Source of the DNA: Acidicaldus organivorans
GTDB lineage: Bacteria; Pseudomonadota; Alphaproteobacteria; Acetobacterales; Acetobacteraceae
NCBI GenBank assembly: GCA_000759655.1
Contig: JPYW01001519.1
Span: 1 to 5,301 of the forward strand
Length of the DNA: 5,301 bases
Direction: 5' to 3'
This document shows positions 1 to 5,301 of the stretch, one piece after another. The number at the start of each line of letters is the position of its first letter. The stretch's first letter is position 1. The notes under the pieces are model-generated. The model saw only the letters and a list, made by a program, of their open reading frames with translations. It was not told where the DNA came from and did no database searches. Made by a program: the position numbers and the translations under genes.

Positions 1-12
1 CTGCCCTCGCTC

Positions 13-34
13 TGACAGGACATTGACAGGACAT
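13..34. repeat. 11-bp tandem direct repeat (TGACAGGACAT x2)
   Basis: Two perfect adjacent copies of TGACAGGACAT lie at 13-23 and 24-34, in the non-coding DNA left of the tRNA fragment. Short repeats near an island end can be arm-type binding sites for a tyrosine recombinase, but no integrase gene is visible here, so that role is only a guess. They could also belong to the end of another mobile element lying outside the window. Confidence 0.5.
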
Positions 35-148
35 TTGATGCGGGGAGGCGCGGAAATCAACGGCAAAGAGCGAACGTCTGCCCAACACAAACCATTGAAA
101 TAACGCACATCATCGGAAAAGAGCGGAAATACGCGGAGGGGTTGTCTT

Positions 149-197
149 CTGACTCTTAATCAGCGGGTCCAAGGTTCGAATCCTTGTGCGCCCACCA
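149..197 (+). pseudogene. 3' fragment of tRNA-Lys (anticodon CUU); probable island attachment site
   Basis: The sequence reads as tRNA positions 28 to the CCA end. The anticodon loop CTCTTAA (153-159, anticodon CTT at 155-157) is closed by four of the five stem pairs. The variable loop is GGGTC (165-169). A perfect T arm follows: CAAGG, loop TTCGAAT, CCTTG (170-186). The acceptor strand TGCGCCC (187-193), discriminator A and encoded CCA (195-197) complete it. The first anticodon-stem base (148) is T and breaks the expected pair. No D arm and no GGGCGCA acceptor partner exist upstream, so this is not a functional tRNA. Integrative elements that recombine into tRNA genes carry a copy of the tRNA 3' end and leave exactly such a fragment at the far end. 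By this reading the island is to the left and the original downstream DNA (glf) is to the right. Confidence 0.85.
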
Positions 198-237
198 CCT
201 TTCGCTACGTTTCCTCCACCTCCCGCCGCGATTGCCG

Positions 238-243
238 AAGGAG
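238..243 (+). promoter_or_regulatory. Ribosome binding site of glf
   Basis: AAGGAG lies 4 nt before the ATG at 248. The spacing is short, but the match is good, and it supports this ATG as the start. No convincing promoter is visible between the tRNA fragment and glf. Transcription may enter from the left. Confidence 0.6.
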
Positions 244-247
244 CCTC

Positions 248-1357
248 ATGATCAGGGCGGATGTTCTCGTCGTCGGTGCTGGGTTCGCAGGCGCAGTGAC
301 CGCGCGGCTGCTGGCCGATGCGGGCCATTCGGTCCTCATAATCGACAGGAGGCCGCATATCGCCGGCAACGCCTATGATGAATACGATGCGCACGGGATC
401 CTGATCCATCGCTACGGACCGCATCTGTTCCACACCAACTCCGACCGCGTCATGCGATGGCTGTCCCGATTCACCGACTGGCGCTTTTATGAGCACCGGG
501 TGTTGACCCAGGTGGAGGGGCAACTCCTCCCCTTCCCGATCAACCGCACCACCCTCAACCGCCTCTATGGTCTCGATCTGGACGAGGCCGGGGTCGCAGC
601 GTTCCTCGAGAAGGTGCGTGAGCCGCGCGATCCCATCCGGACCAGTGAGGACTTGGTGTTAAGCAGCGTCGGACGCGATCTCTGCGACAAGTTCTTCCGG
701 GGCTATACGCGAAAGCAATGGGGGCTCGACCTCGCCGAGCTCAGCGCGGGCGTGGCTGCCCGTATCCCGGTTCGCACCAATGACGATGACCGCTACTTTA
801 CCGACGTCTATCAATTCATGCCGAGAGAGGGATATACCAAGCTTTTCGAACGCATGCTGGATCACCCCCATATCCAGATTCGGCTCGAAACCGATTTTCG
901 CGACATAGATCGCCATATCGCACGACGACATACCGTTTATACCGGTCCCATCGACGAATATTATGATTTCCGCTTTGGCAGGCTTCCCTATCGTTCACTG
1001 CGGTTCGAACACCAACACTTCGCGGATCGTGAATGGTTCCAGCCCGTAGCCCAAATAAATTATCCCAATGATCATGATTATACCCGCATCACCGAATTCA
1101 AGCACGCCACTGGACAACGGCATACCGGCACGTCGATCGTGCGCGAATATCCTCAATCGGAAGGCGATCCTTATTACCCCATCCCCCGTCCCGAAAACGA
1201 GGAACTCTACCAGAAATACAAAGACCTGAGCGAAACAGAGCCCAACATCACCTTCGTCGGGCGCCTCGCCCAGTATCGCTATTACAATATGGATCAGGTC
1301 GTGGCTGCCGCCTTAAAGAGCGCAGAGAAAGTCAAGGAGGCTCTCCGCCACCCTTGA
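248..1357 (+). CDS. glf: UDP-galactopyranose mutase
   Basis: This 369-residue protein is a full-length bacterial UDP-galactopyranose mutase. The cytosolic flavoenzyme interconverts UDP-galactopyranose and UDP-galactofuranose, the donor for galactofuranose in surface glycans. The N-terminal FAD-binding motif is GAGFAG (10-15), followed by the acidic end of the Rossmann strand, IIDRR (31-35), and AGNAYD (39-44). YGPHLFHT (56-63) and FPIN (96-99) are family hallmarks. W158 and R172 match the substrate-binding Trp and Arg of the E. coli and Klebsiella enzymes. YTRITEFKH (278-286) contains the conserved phosphate-contacting Arg (R280). GRLAQYRYYNMDQ (338-350) carries the C-terminal FAD- and substrate-binding Arg339 and Tyr345. 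No key residue is missing. The length is typical and the ATG has a Shine-Dalgarno sequence. The gene stands alone on the plus strand, just right of the tRNA fragment, and converges with the minus-strand glycan cluster. It probably supplies that cluster with UDP-Galf, which is inference from position. Confidence 0.96.
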   Translation: MIRADVLVVGAGFAGAVTARLLADAGHSVLIIDRRPHIAGNAYDEYDAHGILIHRYGPHLFHTNSDRVMRWLSRFTDWRFYEHRVLTQVEGQLLPFPINRTTLNRLYGLDLDEAGVAAFLEKVREPRDPIRTSEDLVLSSVGRDLCDKFFRGYTRKQWGLDLAELSAGVAARIPVRTNDDDRYFTDVYQFMPREGYTKLFERMLDHPHIQIRLETDFRDIDRHIARRHTVYTGPIDEYYDFRFGRLPYRSLRFEHQHFADREWFQPVAQINYPNDHDYTRITEFKHATGQRHTGTSIVREYPQSEGDPYYPIPRPENEELYQKYKDLSETEPNITFVGRLAQYRYYNMDQVVAAALKSAEKVKEALRHP

Positions 1358-1456
1358 CCCCTTGAAAAACGATCACTCTGCTTCCGCGCCGTAAGCTTCC
1401 ACCTGCCGCAGATGTAAAATAATTTTTTTTGCCATCAATCTTATTCTGACATGTGA
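1358..1456. other. Intergenic region between convergent genes
   Basis: This 99-bp gap separates the 3' ends of glf and the methyltransferase gene. A run of eight T (1423-1430, plus strand) follows an AT-rich stretch and could help end glf transcription. I could not find a stable GC-rich hairpin immediately before it, so no terminator is called. Confidence 0.5.
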
Positions 1457-2341
1457 CTATCGCCAGCGGCGGCCTTCGCGGTAGCCGTATTCCTGCCAGT
1501 GCTGGGCGGGATCGACGCCCGCGGCGCGGACATCCTCGTTGAGGCTGAGATAACCCTCGGGGTCGAAATCGATGGGGAGGGGGGCGGGGGCGAGATGGAC
1601 GCAGGCCCAGTAGCCTCCGCCCAGTTCGCGGATATCGACATAGGGAAAGCCGGTGCCGGTGCGGAGCACCATCTCGAGCTCCTCGCGGGCGTAGAAATGA
1701 TGCCAGTGCGCCTTTTCGCCGGTGATCTGGCGGCGGATCTCCTCGCGCCAGGGCGTGTGCGTCTCCTGTTCGGGCAGGTGGCGGAAGGAGAGAAACTGGA
1801 GCACGGCAAAGCCGCCCGGCTTGAGCACGCGCTTGACTTCGAAGAGGAGGTTGTAGGCGAACGGCTTGGGGATGAAGCTCAGGGTGGCCACGCTGAGGAT
1901 GAGATCGCAGCTCGCCTCCGGCATCGGCACGTCGATTCCGTCATAGGGGAGGAAGCGGTAGGGGGCGCGGGCGCCGAGGCGCTCCTTCGCCCGCTCGATC
2001 ATGGTGTGGGAGATGTCGAGGCCGAGGATCGAGGCGGGCGGGGTGGCGCGGGCGATGAGCGCCCGGGTGAGCGCCTCCATGATGTACCCCACCCCGGAGC
2101 CGATCTCGAGCACCACGCCGTTCAGCGGCGCCGTGACATAGGGGAAGAGGGAGAACAGGGTGTTGATGTAGGCATCGGCCCGTTCGGCCAGTTTCTCGCG
2201 CGGCACCCCGTCATGGATACGCGCCTCGATCCGCGCGAGACGCTCGCGCAGATCGTCCCAAACGGCAGCGGCGGCGCCAAGCACGTTGCTGGGGTCCGAC
2301 GGCGCGTTCTGCGTTTTTTTGTTCATTGAGGCTTTACTCAT
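1457..2341 (-). CDS. Class I SAM-dependent methyltransferase with C-terminal FDP-type tail
   Basis: The 294-residue protein has a methyltransferase core at about 60-250. Motif I is VLEIGSGVGYI (77-87), the acidic end of strand 2 is GLDIS (107-111, D109), CDLILSVATLSFIP (145-158) is the motif II region, and VLKPGGFAVLQF (172-183) is the post-motif typical of Methyltransf_11-like enzymes. The N-terminal ~50 residues are charged and probably helical. The last 36 residues (259-294) are not part of the methyltransferase fold and match the end of both neighbouring glycosyltransferases. It probably methylates a sugar, glycan end or lipid intermediate in the same pathway; the substrate is unknown. 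The ATG at 2341 is chosen because AGGGA (2350-2354) lies 8 nt upstream. A longer reading would start at a TTG (2374) with no better signal, and an ATG at 2326 has a weak site. The gene is GC-rich, unlike the start of the gene before it. It lies 60 bp after the GT9-like gene and is last in the putative operon. Confidence 0.9.
   Translation of the reverse strand: MSKASMNKKTQNAPSDPSNVLGAAAAVWDDLRERLARIEARIHDGVPREKLAERADAYINTLFSLFPYVTAPLNGVVLEIGSGVGYIMEALTRALIARATPPASILGLDISHTMIERAKERLGARAPYRFLPYDGIDVPMPEASCDLILSVATLSFIPKPFAYNLLFEVKRVLKPGGFAVLQFLSFRHLPEQETHTPWREEIRRQITGEKAHWHHFYAREELEMVLRTGTGFPYVDIRELGGGYWACVHLAPAPLPIDFDPEGYLSLNEDVRAAGVDPAQHWQEYGYREGRRWR
1460..1567 (-). other. C-terminal FDP-type tail module of the methyltransferase
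   Basis: Codons 259-294 encode a 36-residue module. It starts FDPEGYLSLNEDV, continues through HWQEYG (23-28 of the module) and ends REGRRWR at the stop codon. It matches the tail of the gene at 3794-5257 at 30/36 residues. It matches the GT9-like protein at about 14 positions without gaps. Confidence 0.85.
1461..1570. repeat. Dispersed 110-bp direct repeat, copy 1
   Basis: This is the DNA encoding the tail module of the methyltransferase. Aligned by eye without gaps to 3798-3907, it matches at 96 of 110 bases. Two stretches are perfect over 20 bp or more, including the one around GCGGCGCGGACATCCTCGTT (1531-1550). Confidence 0.9.
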
Positions 2342-2349
2342 CGAAAGAA

Positions 2350-2354
2350 TCCCT
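2350..2354 (-). promoter_or_regulatory. Ribosome binding site of the methyltransferase gene
   Basis: AGGGA on the minus strand, 8 nt before the ATG at 2341. It decides the start in favour of this ATG over the upstream TTG (2374) and the downstream ATG (2326). Confidence 0.55.
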
Positions 2355-2401
2355 AATTTTGGGAGGGGACGCAAGAGCAGCAGCTCGTGTTAAGGCCACT
2401 T

Positions 2402-3748
2402 CTAATCACGCCATAGGCTTCCAAAATGAAGTTTCTGTGGGATATAACCACGCCACCTATTTTCTTTTTCTCCGTATTCAACCCAATGGCGCCATCCAGG
2501 AGCATTTGCCGCCACAAGATCCGGATGAAAATTTACGTAAGCTATGGGATCGAAACTCCCCAATACCGCAAAAATCGCCTCCAATACCCTTTCCGGCTGC
2601 AGGGCGTGACCAAACTCGCCAAACTCGGGCCTAAAGGGCTCGCATAACCAGACCGCATTGGCGTTTCTATTCGCCCAAAAAAGAGGATTAGGGCCAGGGG
2701 CAAAAATGAAATGAGCATGCGGTGCGCGCAAGAGATGAGTCAAATGACCGATACCGTTGTCTATGGTCGCCACACATCGCGCCCCACGCAGATAACCAAC
2801 CAATTCTGCCAAGGGCAAACCATCCAGAACAGCGACAGGGCGATCCCCCCAGAACATTACATCCTTGTTGCGCGGATCATTTTTGGTAAATACGCCACAG
2901 ATCGCGACAGAGAGACCGAATCCCAATAGGGCATCGATGACCTTGTTCCAATTTTCGTAAGGCCATATTTTATAAAGACCTCCTTCACCTCCAGCTGTGC
3001 CTGAAGCAGAGTATGGGCTTATGATGACATCAAATACCTCTTTGTCATGAGGGCCATGGCCAGCGAGCTCAATTTTTGGCAACTGTTCAGGGATGGACAA
3101 ACCAAGACATCTGTACCATCCCTGCATCATATGCAGGCCACAATTCCCAAAATACGGAGCAACCTCCAATATATTAAAAAGTTTCTCGGGCCTATGTTCC
3201 GCCACCTCTATGGGAGGCCCCGCCCACAGGTCAAATAATTGCCTTAGATCAAACCAAACACTTAACGGTTGCGATTTAGCAAGTTCATACAACGCTGGAA
3301 AACTTGTTATCGCATCACCAAGCGCCACCTCCTCTAAACCAAAGGTTATACGGTTTTTCTCATAGTAACGTTTATCTTTGTTGTCAGAACATGTATCATT
3401 AGAGAGATTTGATAAAATCATCCATGTACATACATAGACCGCCAACATATCCTCTTTTTTATCGAAATTTTCTACATAGCATATAAACATATTATCGTTG
3501 ATTTTTTCAACCAAAACCTGACCGAAACTGCCTTTCTTAACATTTATAACAATGACATCATCAGATACACCCACTTCACTATGCGCAACATTTTCGGAAT
3601 TTGTGTGAATATAAATTTTTTTTCGCGCTCCGTTAATCACAGGAACATTCATTTGGTTTTCAAACATCGAAACCAGTTCATCTGCTTTTAATCCCGTGTA
3701 ATATTCAACATCTTCTGTCTTAATCGGTCCAGATATCATCTTTTTCAT
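2402..3748 (-). CDS. GT9/heptosyltransferase-like glycosyltransferase with N-terminal extension and FDP-type tail
   Basis: The 448-residue protein has three parts. Residues 1-130 are an AT-rich-coded domain I do not recognise. Residues ~135-395 resemble the GT-B fold of GT9 (ADP-heptose:LPS heptosyltransferase family). LGDAITSFPAL (143-153) matches the family's GD...PAL motif, where the Asp (D145) aligns with the catalytic base of WaaC. IISPYSASG (242-250) followed by IWPYENW (261-267) resembles the HPGS...W..WP nucleotide-sugar segment. LAELVGYLRGA then TIDNGIGHLTHLL (328-340) resembles the NDTGPMHLA loop, with Asn in place of Thr. Residues 399-433 are the tail module, followed by 15 further residues. 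The transferred sugar is unknown. The ATG at 3748 is chosen because GGAGGT lies 7 nt upstream; a TTG at 3763 overlaps that site. The gene starts 45 bp after the upstream gene ends. The 5' third is strongly AT-rich (one 60-bp stretch, 3361-3420, is 28% GC), suggesting transfer from a different background. Confidence 0.82.
   Translation of the reverse strand: MKKMISGPIKTEDVEYYTGLKADELVSMFENQMNVPVINGARKKIYIHTNSENVAHSEVGVSDDVIVINVKKGSFGQVLVEKINDNMFICYVENFDKKEDMLAVYVCTWMILSNLSNDTCSDNKDKRYYEKNRITFGLEEVALGDAITSFPALYELAKSQPLSVWFDLRQLFDLWAGPPIEVAEHRPEKLFNILEVAPYFGNCGLHMMQGWYRCLGLSIPEQLPKIELAGHGPHDKEVFDVIISPYSASGTAGGEGGLYKIWPYENWNKVIDALLGFGLSVAICGVFTKNDPRNKDVMFWGDRPVAVLDGLPLAELVGYLRGARCVATIDNGIGHLTHLLRAPHAHFIFAPGPNPLFWANRNANAVWLCEPFRPEFGEFGHALQPERVLEAIFAVLGSFDPIAYVNFHPDLVAANAPGWRHWVEYGEKENRWRGYIPQKLHFGSLWRD
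2450..2554 (-). other. Divergent C-terminal FDP-type tail module of the GT9-like protein
   Basis: Codons 399-433 align without gaps with the tails of the other two enzymes. They share FDP, Tyr6, Asp12, Ala15-Ala16, HW (23-24), EYG (26-28), Glu31 and Arg33. Unlike the other two copies, the module is not the very end: 15 more residues follow (434-448). The DNA does not show the high identity seen between the other two copies, so this is an older or independently acquired copy. Confidence 0.75.
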
Positions 3749-3755
3749 ACACTGA

Positions 3756-3761
3756 ACCTCC
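3756..3761 (-). promoter_or_regulatory. Ribosome binding site of the GT9-like gene
   Basis: A strong GGAGGT on the minus strand, 7 nt before the ATG at 3748, within the 45-bp gap after the upstream gene. It fixes the start at this ATG and excludes the TTG at 3763. Confidence 0.8.
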
Positions 3762-3793
3762 AACCAGAGAGCAGAATTAAGCCGTGCCCACTG

Positions 3794-5257
3794 TCAACGC
3801 CAGCGTCGGCCTTCGCGGTGCCCGTATTCGAGCCAGTGCTGGACTGGATCGGCACCGGCGGCGCGGACATCCTCGTTGAGAGCGAGATAACGCTCGGGGT
3901 CGAAATCCTCCGGCATAGACGGAGCCTCTGTTCCATAAACCTCCACCTGATCGAGGTGAAGGTAATTACGGGTAAGAAGACGAACCCTGACGAAACGGGC
4001 GACGAGCGGCCAAGGAGCTTGCCAAACGAGCGGGTTGCCATCCACACCGCCAAACGGCTCGTCCGTCTCCCTACGATATACTTCCCTATAATTTCTCCCG
4101 TCCAGGCTGGTCTCCAAGGCCAAGCGGGAGGCGCGGCGCGCGAATCCTTCGTCATCCATTCTGTTGTATATCTTGATCTCCTCTATCTGATAGGCCTTCC
4201 CGAGATCGACCATCCACCATGGGGAATCTTCGAGATCGGTATGGAACTTGGCTTTGCCGTCGATCACCCCGTTGGTCGCACCCATCGCGTCAGCTTCGGG
4301 AGTCGATTGTATGGACCATTGAGAGACAGAGCTCTGCGTCGCCTTCTTTGAGGCGCTGATCGGATAACGGACGCCGCGCAGGATATTCGCATCCAAAGAT
4401 CGCGCCGACACTCTATCCCAAAAATCACATAGGCTTTTGTCCTCCACCCGATTGAGGCCCGCTAAATAACTATTAAATTCGTCCGGAGGAAGTTGCGCAA
4501 CCCTCGCCCATATTCCCTGCCCCTGAAACAATCCCCCTAGCCCGCGCGCCACCCTTTGCTCGAAAGCTTTCTCCGTCCGAAACGCATAATGATGTATGAC
4601 CGCTGTCTCGAGCAATCGCGCCTTCCGTTCAGGCTCGTTGACAAAAACTGCTCTCTGATCAAACGGCATATCAAGATATTCCTGCATATCTTCCCCTAGC
4701 ACATTGACAACTTTTAAATCTTTGTGATTTCCCGGCCAATGATGATAACTGTTATTCTTATCCAATCTCGACGATTTCCCGATATACTTTGTAAACAGAT
4801 GAATATTCTCCTCTCTTTTTGTATATCCTCTTAATACACTGGGTGCTGATCTGTCTTTGTGTCCATTCGGCCCAAAAAAGATCCAATTAAATAGTATACA
4901 ATCAATGTCTGAATGAAATGTTTTCACGAATTCCCCTATTGAACAGCCGCGTGGGAGGCGCAGATATTCATCGATATCCAGAAAACTGACATATTCAGAT
5001 TCATTCAAAAAATTCTCCATGAAATGTTTGATCATTTCCAATTGGCGTCCCTGAATGGGATGATAAAGAAAGGTGACAAACGGATCTCTTCCCCCGAGGA
5101 AAGGAAGAATTCTTTCATAAAGATTGCGTGGATCATCGTCATTACAATACAGATAGACATGATCATATCCGATTTCTCGGTAATAATTAAGCCATTCTAC
5201 AATAAAATCTTCCTCCCATCGAGCAAATGCACATATTGAATACCCATACTTTCGCAT
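3794..5257 (-). CDS. Glycosyltransferase (GT2_4/GT92-like) fused to F5/8C (F-type-lectin-like) domain and FDP-type tail
   Basis: The 487-residue protein has three parts. The N-terminal ~1-290 is a GT-A glycosyltransferase of the Glyco_tranf_2_4/GT92 type. It opens with ICAFARWEEDFIVEWLNYY (8-26), has FLDIDEYL (92-99) with the metal-binding DxD (D94, D96), and later IHHYAFRTEKAF (221-232) followed by RG. Residues ~302-442 form a discoidin/F5-8C domain: ATNGVIDG (327-334), WWMVDLG (347-353), IKIYNRMD (361-368), then ETSLDGRNY and a closing VRVRL...VEVYG. H339 and R366-x-D368 have the spacing of the fucose-binding H-X26-R-X-D motif of F-type lectins, although the second Arg is one position late (R374). 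Residues 452-487 are the tail module. No signal peptide or membrane segment is seen, so it is probably cytoplasmic or membrane-associated. The ATG at 5257 has only a weak site (AGG 3 nt before it). It is the first complete gene of the minus-strand operon. The 5' half is AT-rich and the 3' half GC-richer. Confidence 0.88.
   Translation of the reverse strand: MRKYGYSICAFARWEEDFIVEWLNYYREIGYDHVYLYCNDDDPRNLYERILPFLGGRDPFVTFLYHPIQGRQLEMIKHFMENFLNESEYVSFLDIDEYLRLPRGCSIGEFVKTFHSDIDCILFNWIFFGPNGHKDRSAPSVLRGYTKREENIHLFTKYIGKSSRLDKNNSYHHWPGNHKDLKVVNVLGEDMQEYLDMPFDQRAVFVNEPERKARLLETAVIHHYAFRTEKAFEQRVARGLGGLFQGQGIWARVAQLPPDEFNSYLAGLNRVEDKSLCDFWDRVSARSLDANILRGVRYPISASKKATQSSVSQWSIQSTPEADAMGATNGVIDGKAKFHTDLEDSPWWMVDLGKAYQIEEIKIYNRMDDEGFARRASRLALETSLDGRNYREVYRRETDEPFGGVDGNPLVWQAPWPLVARFVRVRLLTRNYLHLDQVEVYGTEAPSMPEDFDPERYLALNEDVRAAGADPVQHWLEYGHREGRRWR
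3797..3904 (-). other. C-terminal FDP-type tail module of the lectin-domain glycosyltransferase
   Basis: Codons 452-487 encode a 36-residue module that starts FDPERYLALNEDV, contains HWLEYG and ends REGRRWR at the stop. It differs from the methyltransferase copy at only six positions (5, 8, 18, 21, 25 and 29 of the module). A short Pro/Glu linker (443-451) separates it from the F5/8C domain. Confidence 0.85.
3798..3907. repeat. Dispersed 110-bp direct repeat, copy 2
   Basis: This is the partner of 1461-1570, with 96/110 identical bases and no gaps. Similarity stops at the stop codon on one side and just before the FDP codons on the other, so the repeat coincides with the protein module. Confidence 0.9.
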
Positions 5258-5261
5258 CGAC

Positions 5262-5301
5262 CTATCTCACCCGTCCATTCAGCCGCATCTTCAGCATACG
5301 C
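5262..5301 (-). CDS. Possible 3' end of an upstream operon gene (partial)
   Basis: Reading leftward from the window edge, one frame is open and ends RMLKMRLNGRVR at a TAG (5262-5264), 4 nt before the ATG of the lectin-domain glycosyltransferase. Tight spacing of this kind is typical of an operon. A second frame is also open across the edge and runs on into the next gene, and 40 bp is too little to decide. No function can be given. Confidence 0.25.
   Translation of the reverse strand, partial: RMLKMRLNGRVR

Noticed and set aside
110..523. Minus-strand open frame of 137 codons across the tRNA fragment and the start of glf
   Set aside because: Its C-terminus is just the reverse complement of the tRNA 3' end, a known source of spurious proteins (RTRIRTLDPLIK-like). 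The rest is antisense to glf.
1285..1290. Glf Asn347 where E. coli Glf has Asp348, as a possible loss of a key residue
   Set aside because: The YNMDQ version is, to my knowledge, common among bacterial Glf proteins, and all other key residues are present.
1423..1430. T8 run as a rho-independent terminator of glf
   Set aside because: No stable GC-rich hairpin directly precedes it.
1499..2329. Plus-strand open frame of 276 codons antisense to the methyltransferase
   Set aside because: Long antisense frames are common in GC-rich genes. This one has a Gly/Glu/Asp/His-rich low-complexity composition and no domain, while the opposite strand has clear methyltransferase motifs.
2342..2374. Extended methyltransferase N-terminus starting at TTG 2374
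   Set aside because: The ATG at 2341 has a properly spaced AGGGA. The extension adds only 11 residues without recognisable content.
3745..4155. Second minus-strand frame overlapping the end of the lectin-domain glycosyltransferase
   Set aside because: It reads the tail-coding DNA in another frame and shows no recognisable domain. The main frame has the F5/8C motifs.

Overview
The window looks like a surface-polysaccharide (EPS or LPS) gene region from a GC-rich proteobacterium, most likely an alphaproteobacterium. That placement rests on overall style: high GC in the left half, tRNA-Lys(CUU) sequence, and polysaccharide enzymes carrying an FDPxxYL-type C-terminal tail. It is an inference, and no species is claimed.

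Layout: (1) Positions 1-148 are non-coding sequence with an 11-bp tandem repeat. This sequence abuts a 49-bp fragment (149-197) that matches only the 3' part of a tRNA-Lys gene, from the anticodon stem to CCA. The 5' half of the tRNA is absent, so the junction is best read as the far attachment site of an island integrated at tRNA-Lys. The island would lie to the left and the resident DNA to the right. (2) Positions 248-1357 (+) encode UDP-galactopyranose mutase (Glf). (3) A 99-bp intergenic stretch separates glf from a convergent gene cluster. (4) On the minus strand, transcribed right to left, are a two-domain glycosyltransferase with a discoidin/F-type-lectin-like domain (3794-5257), a GT9/heptosyltransferase-like protein with an extra N-terminal domain (2402-3748) and a class I SAM-dependent methyltransferase (1457-2341). 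They are separated by 45 and 60 bp and probably form an operon that continues beyond the right edge.

Working together: Glf would supply UDP-galactofuranose, the two glycosyltransferases would add sugars, and the methyltransferase could cap or modify the glycan. The specific sugars cannot be read from the sequence.

The most striking observation is that all three minus-strand enzymes, which have unrelated catalytic folds, end in the same ~36-residue module (FDP..Y..., HW.EYG, E.R). In the methyltransferase and the lectin-domain glycosyltransferase the DNA of this module is 96/110 identical, although the rest of the two genes is unrelated. This points to a portable C-terminal tag or docking module shared by the enzymes of one glycan assembly line. 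Base composition is mosaic: the methyltransferase gene is GC-rich, while the 5' parts of both glycosyltransferase genes are strongly AT-rich.
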